Translations under genes and position numbers: made by a program | The notes under the pieces: generated by a model | What the model was told of the DNA's origin: nothing | What the model saw: only the letters and a program-made list of their open reading frames with translations | Databases searched by the model: none | Shown: in pieces, positions 7,330 through 18,266 of the stretch | Layout: each line of letters opens with the position of its first letter | Numbering within the stretch: position 1 is the first letter of the stretch | Assembly: GCA_947453725.1 (NCBI GenBank) | Contig: CANGHH010000018.1 | Location: 1-64,000 of the forward strand | Length of the DNA stretch: 64,000 nt | Direction: 5' to 3' | Origin: Betaproteobacteria bacterium | GTDB lineage: Bacteria > Pseudomonadota > Gammaproteobacteria > Burkholderiales > Burkholderiaceae_C

Positions 7330-8090
7330 TCAATCAGAAACTGCACTTGCAGCCGCAAGCGCTGGATACCAACCTGCACCGCCAGTTGAAGTTGAAGCTG
7401 CCGCTCACCGATTGGAGCGTCGCCAAGCGCCTGAACGCGATGTTCGTGGCAGCGGCCGAATTCGGCGATGTCTGCCGGGAATACCCGATCGTCTTCATCA
7501 AGGCCGGTCAGGAAGAAGACGGCAGCGACGCCATCGCCCCGGTGGCCGTGTTCGGCCTGACGCAGGACGACAACCTCTACGTGAGCGGCGCCGACTGGCG
7601 CGCCCAGTACGTGCCGGCTGTGCTGCGCGCCTATCCCTTCTGCATGGCCCGCATCGACGCCGAGCGCTTCGCGATCTGCATCGACCGGAGCTACGCCGGC
7701 TTCTCGGAAACCGAAGGCGTGCCGCTGTTCGAAGGCGACGCCCAGGCCTCGGAGATGCTGAAGGCCATGACGACCAACCTGGAAAACCTGGAAGGCGAAG
7801 TCCAGCGCACCCGCATGATCGGCAAACGCCTGCTGGAACTGGACCTGCTGCGCGAGATGCGCTTCGACACCACGATGCCGGACGGCCGCCAGCACACGGT
7901 GGACGGCTTCCTGACGGTGGACGACAAGAAGGTCACCGAGTTGCCGGAAGCGACCGTGATGGAACTGCACCGCAATGGCATCCTGGGTCTGATCCACCTG
8001 CACTGGGTGTCGATCGGCAACATGCGCCGGCTGGCCGACTGGTACACCCAGCGCACGCTGGGCAGCGCCGCGGCGACACCCGCCGCCTGA
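7326..8090 (+). CDS. SapC family protein
   Basis: A 254-residue SapC-type protein (named for an S-layer-associated gene; biochemical role not settled). The start is a TTG overlapping the preceding TGA by four bases, with CTGGAG upstream; no ATG lies suitably placed. Family features are the N-terminal LKLPLTDWSVAKRLNAMFVA, the central EYPIVFIKAG, the YPFCMARIDAERFAICID region, and the C-terminal LTDWSV-independent GLIHLHWVSIGNMRRL. No signal peptide or membrane helix is evident. Coupling to the CorC-like gene suggests co-expression. Confidence 0.85.
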   Translation: MINQKLHLQPQALDTNLHRQLKLKLPLTDWSVAKRLNAMFVAAAEFGDVCREYPIVFIKAGQEEDGSDAIAPVAVFGLTQDDNLYVSGADWRAQYVPAVLRAYPFCMARIDAERFAICIDRSYAGFSETEGVPLFEGDAQASEMLKAMTTNLENLEGEVQRTRMIGKRLLELDLLREMRFDTTMPDGRQHTVDGFLTVDDKKVTELPEATVMELHRNGILGLIHLHWVSIGNMRRLADWYTQRTLGSAAATPAA

Positions 8091-8114
8091 CGGCAGACCC
8101 GCGACCGGATGGGT

Positions 8115-8492
8115 TCAGCGGCGGCTGGCGCCCTGCCCATCCGCTGCGGCTGGCGGCGCGCGAAGCACCGCCATCACCTGCGCGGCCTGCGGCTGGGTCC
8201 GGGCGACCCAGTCGTCGAAACGCTGGCGGGCATCCTGGCCATAGCGCTGGAACAACTTGTGGCCCACGTAGGCCACCAGGGCCAGCAGCAGCAGGGTGCG
8301 GGCGGCCCTGGCGAAGGACACCAGCACGGCGATGCCCATGCCCAGCGCCACCCACTTGAACCACCAGACCCCGTGGTAGGTCATGGCATTGATGACGCCC
8401 GTCAGACCGACGACGAACAAGGCCTTGAAGGGCATCAGCACGGCCTGCGTGATGTCGCGGATGGGGCTGAAGATGAAGCGCAGCGGGTTCAT
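8115..8492 (-). CDS. small hypothetical membrane protein
   Basis: A 125-residue protein with a perfect AAGGAGGT a few bases before its ATG. Two hydrophobic segments are visible, around residues 22-38 and a longer one at about 45-75 (WVALGMGIAVLVSFARAA). The C-terminal 50 residues are charged and soluble. I do not recognise the family. It lies convergent to sapC and divergent from the aminopeptidase. Confidence 0.75.
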   Translation of the reverse strand: MNPLRFIFSPIRDITQAVLMPFKALFVVGLTGVINAMTYHGVWWFKWVALGMGIAVLVSFARAARTLLLLALVAYVGHKLFQRYGQDARQRFDDWVARTQPQAAQVMAVLRAPPAAADGQGASRR

Positions 8493-8681
8493 GGAGACCT
8501 CCTTGGGACACGGTGAGCGAAGCATGGGTTTCGCGCCGGCCGCTGTCCAGGGGCGCGCGACCGGCACACGGCGGGCGGCGTGAAGCGACATCCTGCGCCG
8601 ACGGCTGGCCGCCCGGCCGACAATGCCCCAACTCCCATTCCGGTTGCCGCAGCGGCAGCCCACACCGAAAGCGACCATGCC

Positions 8682-10064
8682 ATGACTGTCCACCTCAGCA
8701 AAGCACCGCGCGGCAGCATCCCGCTGCACGCCACCGACCGCGCCAGCTTCGCGGCCCACGCCGCCGCCCTGGAACCCGCCGCGCAGCGCTGGTTGCACAG
8801 CGTGGGCTTCACCGGCGCCCCCGACACCCACGCCGTGCTGCCCGGCACCGATGGCAGCATCGCGGCGGTCTGGGTCGGCGTGCACGGCGCCGCCCACCCT
8901 TGGTCGCTGGCGGCCTGCCCGAAGACCTTGCCGGCCGGCAGCTACCACCTGGGTGAGCTGGGCCTGGCGCTGGACGCCGCCGCCGCGGCGCTGTCGTGGG
9001 AACTCGGCAGCTACGGCTTCGACCTCTACAAGCCGGCGCGCCGCGAGCCTGCACAACTGCACCTGCCGTCGAGCGCCCACACGCAGCGCGCACTGATCGT
9101 CGCGGCGGCCATCGCGTCGACCCGCGACCTGGTCAACACACCGGCCGAACACCTGGGGCCCGCTCAACTGGCGGATGCCGTCAAGCTCGTCGCCAAACAG
9201 CACGGCGCCACCTTCAAGCAGACCGTCGGCGACAAGCTGTTGAAGGGCTTTCCGGCCATTCACGCGGTGGGCCGCGCGGCCGGCGCTGACCGCGAAGCGC
9301 GCCTGATCGAGCTGAACTGGGGCAACCCCAAGCACCCCAAGATCAGCCTGGTCGGCAAGGGGGTGTGCTTCGACAGTGGCGGCCTGGACATCAAGGGCGC
9401 CGACGGCATGCGGCTGATGAAGAAGGACATGGGCGGCGCCGCCAACGCCCTCGGCCTGGCGCAGATGATCATGGCGCTGAAGCTGCCGGTGCGCCTGCAA
9501 CTGCTGATCCCGGCCGTCGAGAACGCCATCGCCGGCAACGCCTACCGGCCGGGCGATGTCTTCAAGACCCGCAAGGGCATCCACATCGAGATCGGCAACA
9601 CCGACGCCGAAGGCCGCGTGATCCTGTGCGACGCGCTGGCCTACGCCGCCGAGGGCGAACCGGTGCTGCTGATCGACATGGCCACGCTGACCGGCGCCGC
9701 CCGCGTGGCGCTGGGCGCGCAGCTGCCGGCGCTGTTCTGCCGCAGCACCGACCTGGCGCGCGACCTGGTCGACCGCAGCATGGACCTGCACGACCCGATG
9801 TGGCACATGCCGCTGTGGCGCGGGTATCACGGCGGCATCGAAAGCGACATCGCCGACATCGTCAACACCGGCAAGAGTGCGCTGGCCGGCGCGATCAACG
9901 CGGCCATCTTCCTCGAAGACTTCGTGCCGGCCGAGCAGGACTGGCTGCACATCGACCTGTTCGCCTGGAACAACGAAAGCCGCCCCGGCCGTCCGGTGGG
10001 CGGCGAGGCGCAGACGCTGCGCACGCTGTTGGCCTACCTGGAAGCCCGTTACGTGGCGATGTGA
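8682..10064 (+). CDS. leucyl aminopeptidase family (M17) metallopeptidase
   Basis: A cytosolic M17 aminopeptidase releasing N-terminal amino acids from peptides with two metal ions. Metal and catalytic segments are visible: [12 protein letters not shown] with Lys near residue 226, [10 protein letters not shown], and NTDAEGR at about 306-312. The 460-residue length and N-terminal domain resemble the PepB-like branch common in beta-proteobacteria. The start [11 protein letters not shown] was chosen; an in-frame ATG at 8580 would add 34 low-complexity residues. The last 16 bases overlap the convergent dusC. Confidence 0.92.
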   Translation: MTVHLSKAPRGSIPLHATDRASFAAHAAALEPAAQRWLHSVGFTGAPDTHAVLPGTDGSIAAVWVGVHGAAHPWSLAACPKTLPAGSYHLGELGLALDAAAAALSWELGSYGFDLYKPARREPAQLHLPSSAHTQRALIVAAAIASTRDLVNTPAEHLGPAQLADAVKLVAKQHGATFKQTVGDKLLKGFPAIHAVGRAAGADREARLIELNWGNPKHPKISLVGKGVCFDSGGLDIKGADGMRLMKKDMGGAANALGLAQMIMALKLPVRLQLLIPAVENAIAGNAYRPGDVFKTRKGIHIEIGNTDAEGRVILCDALAYAAEGEPVLLIDMATLTGAARVALGAQLPALFCRSTDLARDLVDRSMDLHDPMWHMPLWRGYHGGIESDIADIVNTGKSALAGAINAAIFLEDFVPAEQDWLHIDLFAWNNESRPGRPVGGEAQTLRTLLAYLEARYVAM

Positions 10065-11053
10065 TCGAGCGGCGTGGGTGCGATGCCGAACAGGATCGCG
10101 CCCACCGCCTCCGGGTCGTTGGTCAGCCGCACCGCGTCGAAGGCCGCCTGCGCCTGCGGGTGGCGGCGGCGCAGCAGGTTCAACCACTGCTTGATCCGCC
10201 CGCTGCGGTGGCGCGGGGCCACGTGGCTGGCGATGCGTTGCCAGAAGTGGGCCAGCAGCGGCAGCAGTTCGCTCCACCGCGGTTCGGCGGCGCCGCGCAA
10301 GGCCAGCGCCAGGCCCGGGTCGGCGACGATGCCGCGGCCCAGCATGATGGCGTCGCAGCCGCTGACCTCGAGACAGCGCCAGGCGTCGGCCACCGTCCAG
10401 ACCTCGCCGTTGGCCACCACCGGCAACGCCACGGCGGCACGGATCTCGGCGATGCGTTCCCAGTAGGCTGGCGGCCGGTAGCCGTGCAGCTTGGTGCGGG
10501 CGTGCACCACCAGTTCGTCGGCGCCTGCGTCGGCGATGGCCCGCGCGCAGTCCAGCATGCGGCTTTCGTCGTTGACGCCCAGCCGCATCTTGGCCGACAC
10601 CGGCAGGTCGGCCGGCACCGCGCGGCGCACCGCGGCGACGATGGCGTGGACCAGCTCGGGTTCGTCCAGCAGCACGGCGCCGCCGCGGTGGCGGTTGACG
10701 GTGGGCGCCGGGCAGCCGAAGTTGAGGTCGATGCCTTCGGGCTGCAGGCTGGCCAGCCGCGCCGCGTTGTCGGCCAGGCAGGCCGGGTCGCCGCCCAGCA
10801 GTTGCGGGCGCACGGGCGTGCCGGCGGCGGTTCGCCCGCCGCTCAGCAACTCCGGCACCACGCGCGTGTAGACGCGGACCGGCAGCAACTGGTCGGTGAT
10901 GCGGATGAATTCCGACACGCAGCGGTCGACGCCGCCGACGCGGGTGATGACGTCGCGCAGGCTGTGGTCGAGCAGGCCCTCCATCGGGGCCAGCAGGATG
11001 CGGGGCGTGGGGCGGGTGCTGGGCGGGGCGTGCATCGGCTGGATCGGCTTCAT
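10049..11053 (-). CDS. dusC: tRNA-dihydrouridine synthase, DusC type
   Basis: An FMN-dependent enzyme reducing a uridine of tRNA (position 16 for DusC). The 334-residue barrel starts with [19 protein letters not shown] and shows the [17 protein letters not shown] motif with the catalytic Cys, [14 protein letters not shown] and ANGEVW. The start used is [11 protein letters not shown]; a second ATG six codons in is also possible. It is divergent from paaG and overlaps the aminopeptidase end to end. Confidence 0.93.
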   Translation of the reverse strand: MKPIQPMHAPPSTRPTPRILLAPMEGLLDHSLRDVITRVGGVDRCVSEFIRITDQLLPVRVYTRVVPELLSGGRTAAGTPVRPQLLGGDPACLADNAARLASLQPEGIDLNFGCPAPTVNRHRGGAVLLDEPELVHAIVAAVRRAVPADLPVSAKMRLGVNDESRMLDCARAIADAGADELVVHARTKLHGYRPPAYWERIAEIRAAVALPVVANGEVWTVADAWRCLEVSGCDAIMLGRGIVADPGLALALRGAAEPRWSELLPLLAHFWQRIASHVAPRHRSGRIKQWLNLLRRRHPQAQAAFDAVRLTNDPEAVGAILFGIAPTPLDHIAT

Positions 11054-11138
11054 CGGCTGCGGGATTGTCCCCGGTCCGTCGGCCCGCCCAGGGCACGCTA
11101 CGCTGGCTAGACTTTCCCGACCCCACCGGAGTCCGCGC

Positions 11139-11921
11139 ATGACTGAAGCCCCTGTCCTCGTCGCCACCCGAGGCGCTGTCCGTTGGTTGACGCTGAACCG
11201 CCCGGCTGCACTGAACAGCTTCACCGCGGCGATGCACGCCGTGCTGCTGCCGGCCCTGAACGACGCGGCCGCCGACCCTGCGGTGCGCGCCGTCGTCATC
11301 ACCGGCGCTGGCCGCGGCTTCTGCGCCGGGCAGGATCTGAACGACCCGGCGATGGTCGGCGATGTCGATGTGGGCGCCGTCATCGACAGCTTCTACCGCC
11401 CGCTGGCCACCCGCGTGCGGACCATGCCGGTGCCGGTGATCGCCGCCGTCAATGGCGTGGCCGCCGGCGCCGGTGCCAACCTCGCGCTGTGCTGCGACTT
11501 TGTCGTCGCCGCGCGCAGCGCCAGCTTCATCCAGGCCTTCAGCAAGATCGGCCTGGTGCCCGACTGCGGCGGCACCTGGCTGCTGCCGCGCCTGGTCGGC
11601 CGCGCCCGCGCGCTGGGGCTGGCGATGACCGGCGACAAGCTGCCGGCCGAAGAGGCGCAGCGCATCGGGATGATCTGGCAGTGCTTGGACGACACGGCCT
11701 TGACCGACAGCGTCACCGCGCTGGCCAACCGGCTCGCGGCGATGCCCAGCAAGGCCCTGGCCGAGACGCGGCGGGCCATCGACGCGGCCGCACCGATGAA
11801 CTTCGGCGACGCCCTCGCGCTGGAGGCCAGCACCCAGCGCGAACTGGGCCGGGCCCACGATTTCGGCGAAGGCGTGGCGGCCTTCTTCGCCAAGCGCGCG
11901 CCGAAGTTCAAGGACCGCTGA
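11139..11921 (+). CDS. paaG: enoyl-CoA hydratase/isomerase PaaG
   Basis: PaaG isomerises ring-1,2-epoxyphenylacetyl-CoA to the oxepin in aerobic phenylacetate degradation. The 260-residue crotonase-fold protein is complete, with the oxyanion-hole segment [12 protein letters not shown] and [17 protein letters not shown], then [19 protein letters not shown] minus its end residues. It ends at the expected [11 protein letters not shown]. The rest of the operon downstream is reduced to fragments, so this may be a stranded survivor that will decay or serve another acyl-CoA substrate (inference). Confidence 0.88.
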   Translation: MTEAPVLVATRGAVRWLTLNRPAALNSFTAAMHAVLLPALNDAAADPAVRAVVITGAGRGFCAGQDLNDPAMVGDVDVGAVIDSFYRPLATRVRTMPVPVIAAVNGVAAGAGANLALCCDFVVAARSASFIQAFSKIGLVPDCGGTWLLPRLVGRARALGLAMTGDKLPAEEAQRIGMIWQCLDDTALTDSVTALANRLAAMPSKALAETRRAIDAAAPMNFGDALALEASTQRELGRAHDFGEGVAAFFAKRAPKFKDR

Positions 11922-12229
11922 ACGGCCACGGCATCTGCCACGGCGGCTTCATCACCACGCTGGCCGACAGCGCCTTCGCCTTCGCCTGCAATGCCCACCA
12001 TGAGGTGACGGTGGCCTCGGGCTTCGACGTCAACCTGCTGGCTGCGGCGCGGCTGGGCGATGTGCTGACGGCCGAAGCTGCCGAACTGAACCAGGCCGGC
12101 CGAACGGGCGTCTGCGACATCGGCGTGCGCAACCAGAACGGCCTGGCGGTAGCGGCCTTTCGCGGCCGTTCGTACAGCATGAAAGGCCAGGCCGTGGTGG
12201 TCGGCCTGCCTGTGGGCAAGCCGAAATGA
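11921..12229 (+). pseudogene. paaI: paaI, hydroxyphenylacetyl-CoA thioesterase, 5'-truncated
   Basis: Immediately after the paaG stop, in another frame, the sequence reads [24 protein letters not shown], a strong match to the hotdog-fold PaaI from about residue 46 onward, continuing to a normal C-terminus (FRGRSYSMKGQ). The first 45 or so residues and the start codon are missing; only a CTG precedes the homology. A deletion between paaG and paaI is the simplest cause. The catalytic region remains but there is no way to start translation. Confidence 0.82.
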
Positions 12230-12242
12230 AGGGGGCGACGCC

Positions 12243-12610
12243 ATGCTCGTGAAGACCGCTTCCGATGCCAGGCTGGAACCCATCGAACGCGCCAGCCGCG
12301 ACGAATTGCAGGCGCTGCAATTGCAGCACGCGTGCAAAACGCCCACGACCGCGTACCGCACGACCGGCAGGCCTTCGACGCGGCCGGTGTCCATCCGGCT
12401 GATTGCAAGACGCTGGCCGACTTGTCGAAGTTCCCTTTCACGGTGCGCAATTTCCGGGTGGCCGGCTGGTTCGCGGCGGCCCACTTGACCGTGCCGCCCA
12501 CCGCGCCCTTCATCAGCAACGGCACGCAAAGCCGGCACAGCGAGCACCTGGGCTACATCCTGGCCGAGATGCAGAGCCTGCAAGGTCAGCATCCGGGCGG
12601 GCGTTGGTGA
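12243..12610 (+). pseudogene. paaK 5' fragment fused to paaC 3' fragment
   Basis: The beginning MLVKTASDARLEPIERASRD is the N-terminus of phenylacetate-CoA ligase PaaK. After LQALQLQ a small deletion shifts the frame; homology resumes as NAHDRVPHDRQAFDAAGVHP and LADLSKFPFT. It then switches abruptly, near 12440-12455, to HSEHLGYILAEMQSLQ and a PGGRW end, the C-terminus of PaaC (a structural subunit of phenylacetyl-CoA epoxygenase). So most of paaK and all intervening genes were deleted. The next 157 bases to 12767 hold nothing I recognise. Confidence 0.78.
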
Positions 12611-12767
12611 TGGGCCTGGCGGTCGACCTGCCCGAGCCTGTCACCCTGGCCGGAACCAGCGACGCAGCGCATCCTGACCCCTGTGCCGCCGCCGTCCGGC
12701 AGCGCGTGGGCTGCCTGCCAGCGCGCCGATGCAGCCGGCGCTGCCGCCGTGCGGGTCAGTGCCGGCG

Positions 12768-13868
12768 TCAGCAGGCGGGCTGCAGGCCGGCCGCAGCGTG
12801 GCGTATCGCCCGGACGGGCGCCACCCCCGCGCCTGGCGCCTGGCGCCTGATGCTGGCGCCTTCGGCCCGTGCCCAGCCTTCGACGGCCTGCTCCGGCGCT
12901 TGCTGCAGCGTGCGCACACCGGCCAGTCCCTGCGCGGCGGCGCGGTCGATCCAGGTGGCGGTGGCCGACTCGCCCAGGCTCAGCACCAGATGCTGCCAGC
13001 GGCGCTGCACGCGGTCCTGCAGCCAGGCATCTTCCAGCGCCCGCCGGATGTCTGCCGGCTGCGGCCCGGCTTCCAGCACGCGCGGTGCGAGCGCGCCGAT
13101 GAACAGGTTGTGGTCGTGGCGCAGCGTGGGCGCCGGCAGCAGGTCGGCCATCGCGCGGGTGCGTGCGCTCCAGCCCGGGCGGATGAACTGCAGCGTCAGC
13201 AGCGCCTGCAGGACTTGTGGCGAATTCAGCAGTCGCACGCGCGGCGGCGGCAGGACCGCCATCGGCACGCGGGCCGCTTCGTGGAAGGGCAGCGGCGTGG
13301 CGTAGGCGCGCAGCGCGGCCAGACGCCACCAGCAGGCGGCGTCCAGTCCGGCTTGCGGCGCACCGTCGGCGGCCAGGCGGTGTGCGCGGCGTATCGCCTG
13401 CGGCACGTCGACGCCGGCACGCGCCTGAACGGCGGCCGAACTCATCACGGCCACATTGCCCGCCGCGTAGCCGGCCTGCGGGTTCAGGCGCTCGATGACC
13501 GCCGCGTCGGGCTGGCCCTCCACACCGCCCAGCAGGGTGCGCAGCGCGGGGCAGCGGTCGGTGTGGATCTGCGCCAGATCGGTCGCGCCCAGCTGCCGGG
13601 TTTCGTAGGCGATGCCGCGCCGCCAGGCCAGCGTGCGCAGCGCCAGCCACTGCCGCGTGGCACGCTGCGTGGCCAGCGTGCGGCGGCCGAAGACGGCCCG
13701 GCCGGCGCGCCAGCCCTGACCCAGCGGCGTGCCTTCCAGCAGCAATTCGGCGGGCGGCACCAGGCCGTGGTGGGCGTGGTCCCAGCCAATGTCGAAACCG
13801 ATGCGGTCGGCTACCGTGGCCTGCAGTGCCGGCAGGCAGGTTTCGAGGGCGAGGTGGGTCTGGTTCAT
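12768..13868 (-). CDS. hypothetical protein, possible HNH-like fold
   Basis: A 366-residue protein not recognised as a named family. The second of two adjacent ATGs (13868) has GGAG at better spacing than the first (13871). A segment around residues 105-130, CPALRTLLGG then ERLNPQAGYAAGNVAVMS, recalls the Cys-Pro and RxNxxxGYxxGNVxVxS motifs of HNH-like phage proteins, but no second Cys pair or catalytic His is obvious. No signal peptide or membrane segments. It converges on the paa scar. Confidence 0.7.
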   Translation of the reverse strand: MNQTHLALETCLPALQATVADRIGFDIGWDHAHHGLVPPAELLLEGTPLGQGWRAGRAVFGRRTLATQRATRQWLALRTLAWRRGIAYETRQLGATDLAQIHTDRCPALRTLLGGVEGQPDAAVIERLNPQAGYAAGNVAVMSSAAVQARAGVDVPQAIRRAHRLAADGAPQAGLDAACWWRLAALRAYATPLPFHEAARVPMAVLPPPRVRLLNSPQVLQALLTLQFIRPGWSARTRAMADLLPAPTLRHDHNLFIGALAPRVLEAGPQPADIRRALEDAWLQDRVQRRWQHLVLSLGESATATWIDRAAAQGLAGVRTLQQAPEQAVEGWARAEGASIRRQAPGAGVAPVRAIRHAAAGLQPAC

Positions 13869-14023
13869 CATCGGCTCCGTCAGAATCCCGCGCTCGATGC
13901 GCAGGGTGTGACAGCAGTGTCGAAGCCGAGTGGCTCATGGCGTGAGCCAGTGCAGGAACCGCGAGAAATTCATGCTTTCAGCGGCCGCAGCGGGCCGGGT
14001 GCCGGGATCGGCCGCACATTGGT

Positions 14024-14029
14024 TATACT
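14024..14029 (+). promoter_or_regulatory. possible -10 element for tRNA-Thr
   Basis: TATACT lies 11 bases before the first base of tRNA-Thr, the right distance for a sigma-70 start. No good -35 hexamer is seen at 16-18 bases upstream. Confidence 0.35.
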
Positions 14030-14040
14030 GAGAGGCTGAC

Positions 14041-14116
14041 GCCCGTGTAGCTCAGTTGGTAGAGCAGCGCATTCGTAATGCGAAGGTCAACAGTTCGATT
14101 CCGTTCACGGGCACCA
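14041..14116 (+). tRNA. tRNA-Thr (anticodon CGU)
   Basis: A 76-base tRNA: the acceptor GCCCGTG pairs with CACGGGC, then A and encoded CCA. The anticodon loop TTCGTAA gives CGU. D-loop AGCTCAGTTGG and T-loop GTTCGATTC are normal. Confidence 0.95.
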
Positions 14117-14127
14117 GGAAATGACGA

Positions 14128-14160
14128 GGGTTGGGAGGCTGATGCCTGCCAACCCTTTTT
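14128..14160 (+). terminator. rho-independent terminator after tRNA-Thr
   Basis: GGGTTGG (14128-14134) pairs with CCAACCC (14149-14155), extended by AGGC/GCCT around a TGAT loop and followed by five T. It sits 12 bases after the tRNA 3' end. Confidence 0.85.
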
Positions 14161-14264
14161 GCATGCACGGCTGGTGCTTCAGCACCCATGCCATCGCTGC
14201 CAGGAAACGCCACCTGCAGGCCCGCTGGCCGGGCGCAAGGTCCGGCGCCGCGGCGACGCCGTGC

Positions 14265-14519
14265 TCAGCCAGCGGCCATCGCCGGTGTCGGCTGTTCGGC
14301 AGCCGCTTCCACTTCGGCAACCGGGCAGATGTTCTGCGCCAAGCTGCCCTTGGGACCTTGAACCAGTTCGTAGCTGACCCGGCCGCCCTGCTTCAGGGTG
14401 CGGAAACCCTCCATCTGGATGGCCGAAAAATGCGCGAAAACGTCAGCGCCACCACCCTCGGGTTCGATGAACCCGAAACCCTTGGCATCGTTGAACCACT
14501 TGACCATTCCGAACGACAT
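14265..14519 (-). CDS. cold-shock protein (CspA family) with C-terminal tail
   Basis: An 84-residue single-stranded nucleic-acid chaperone. The RNA-binding motifs KGFGFI (13-18) and VFAHF (27-31) are present. The core ends near residue 68 ([10 protein letters not shown]); a 15-residue Ala/Glu-rich tail ([16 protein letters not shown]) is longer than in the minimal CspA. The start [10 protein letters not shown] has GAGGTG upstream. It is divergent from clpS with a 250-base shared upstream region. Confidence 0.92.
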   Translation of the reverse strand: MSFGMVKWFNDAKGFGFIEPEGGGADVFAHFSAIQMEGFRTLKQGGRVSYELVQGPKGSLAQNICPVAEVEAAAEQPTPAMAAG

Positions 14520-14772
14520 GACGGACACCTCTTCACATGACTGCTCAAGAAATTGTCCCCTCCGGCACGTCGAGATGTCAAGGTTTCGACAGCGTTTGAG
14601 ATGATCAAGGATTGGACAAACGGAGGCGGGCTCGGCCGCTGTCGGGAAGGCTGCGCTGGTTTTCGGGTGCTGCTCGGGCCTTGAACTGTGGGGCCTTGGG
14701 TCAATATGCTGATCCTCGCTGCAGTTCGGGCCCGGCGCTGCGCGCAGGGAGATCAACTCGATAGAATGAAAC

Positions 14773-15125
14773 ATGCCTGACGAAAATCCACCATCGCCGC
14801 CAGCGGTGCCGCCCACGCCGAACCGCTCAGGCGGGCAGGGTGCCGTGGTGGCCGAGCGGAAGGCTGCGCGGACCAAGCCGCCGCAGCTGTACCAGGTGGT
14901 GATGCTCAACGACGACTACACACCGATGGAGTTCGTCGTGATGGTGCTGCAACAGTACTTTCAGCGTGATCCCGACTCGGCCACGCTCATCATGCTGAAG
15001 ATTCACCACGAAGGACGCGGCATCTGTGGCGTCTACACGAAAGACGTCGCCGCGACGAAAGTCGAATTGGTGCTCACCGCGGCTCGCCGCGACGGGCATC
15101 CGCTGCAATGCATTATGGAGGCCGC

Positions 15126-15129
<4 letters not shown>
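14773..15129 (+). CDS. clpS: ATP-dependent Clp protease adaptor ClpS
   Basis: ClpS delivers N-degron substrates to ClpAP. The 118-residue protein has a Pro-rich flexible N-terminus of about 38 residues, then the conserved core: [15 protein letters not shown] with the N-degron pocket residues, and [21 protein letters not shown]. Its stop overlaps the clpA start (ATGA), indicating translational coupling. Confidence 0.96.
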
Positions 15130-17435
<2,306 letters not shown>

Positions 17436-17444
17436 TTCTGCCGT

Positions 17445-18263
17445 TCAGGTCCGGCGCTTGGCAAGCGCTTGCTCGGCAACCGGGTCCTGCAGGTAGCAGC
17501 GAACGAGCATCCCGTAGAGCGCGGGATGCTCGTTTTTCATTTCGGCGGGCATGACGAAGAAGGCCTCGCTGGCGACGGCGAAGAACTCGGCCAGCGACTC
17601 GGCGCCGTAAGCATCGACAGCCGTCGGCTCACCGGCAGCCACGCGGCGGCAGTGGTCCTCGAAGCTGCAGGCCATCACCGTGCGCCACTCGGCCGCCGGC
17701 AGATCGGCGGGCAGCCGCGGTTGCCCGCCCGCCTCGCCCAGCGCCAGGTCCAGCAGATGGGCGAACTCGTGGATCACGACGTTGTAGGCGCCGCTCTCGG
17801 CACGGCCGGCGGCCCGCACATCGCGCCAGGAGAGCATCACCGGGCCGCCCTGAACGGCCTCGCCGGCCAGCACTTCTTCGTAGGTGTGGACGATGCCGTC
17901 GTCGTCGGTGAACTCGCGCGGCGCGCGGACCTGGTCGGCATGCACGACGATGCCGACGAAGCCGTCGTAATGGTGCAGGCCGAGGCGCAACACCGGCAGC
18001 ACGGCTTGCGCGGCGATGGCCACCACCATCGCGTCACTGAGGCGCAGATCGCCGACCGTGGTGAATTCCTTGCGGTCCAGGAACAGGCTGGTCAGCCGCC
18101 GCAGCGCGCTGGCGCCCGGGTCGTCACGGCGTTGCAGGAAGGGGTAGCGGACCAGCGTCCGTTTCCACAGGTCATCGGGGATGGCGCGGCGCCGGATGGC
18201 CGCCGCTTCACGCTGGTGCCGCAGGCCGCCGAGCCAGCGGCCGATCAGACCCGGCCAGGCCAA
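17445..18263 (-). CDS. MtfA-like M90 family zinc metallopeptidase
   Basis: A 272-residue member of the DUF980/M90 family; E. coli MtfA (Mlc titration factor) is the characterised relative, linked to control of the glucose PTS. The zinc motif HEFAHLLD is near residue 164, with a downstream EFFAVASEAFF glutamate region. N-terminal RYPFLQRRDD and LTSLFLDRKEFTTVGDL segments are family-typical. Its 3' end contains the clpSA terminator on the opposite strand. Confidence 0.88.
   Translation of the reverse strand: MAWPGLIGRWLGGLRHQREAAAIRRRAIPDDLWKRTLVRYPFLQRRDDPGASALRRLTSLFLDRKEFTTVGDLRLSDAMVVAIAAQAVLPVLRLGLHHYDGFVGIVVHADQVRAPREFTDDDGIVHTYEEVLAGEAVQGGPVMLSWRDVRAAGRAESGAYNVVIHEFAHLLDLALGEAGGQPRLPADLPAAEWRTVMACSFEDHCRRVAAGEPTAVDAYGAESLAEFFAVASEAFFVMPAEMKNEHPALYGMLVRCYLQDPVAEQALAKRRT
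17503..17537 (+). terminator. rho-independent terminator of clpS-clpA, inside mtfA-like gene
   Basis: A perfect 12-base-pair stem, ACGAGCATCCCG (17503-17514) with CGGGATGCTCGT (17522-17533), a seven-base loop, then TTTT. It is 68 bases after the clpA stop and lies wholly within the coding part of the convergent gene, where it encodes the NEHPALYGMLVR region. Confidence 0.8.
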
Positions 18264-18266
18264 GGT

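Noticed and set aside
8115..11858. A 1247-codon minus-strand open frame spanning the aminopeptidase and paaG regions
   Set aside because: It mirrors real genes on the other strand and frames; the composition is His/Arg/Gly-rich, a usual artefact of high-GC coding DNA. Only its last part, from 8492, is a true gene.
12403..13305. A 300-codon plus-strand frame through the paa scar and the hypothetical gene
   Set aside because: It is in a different frame from the paa fragments and antisense to the 366-residue gene; Arg/Cys/Ala-rich shadow.
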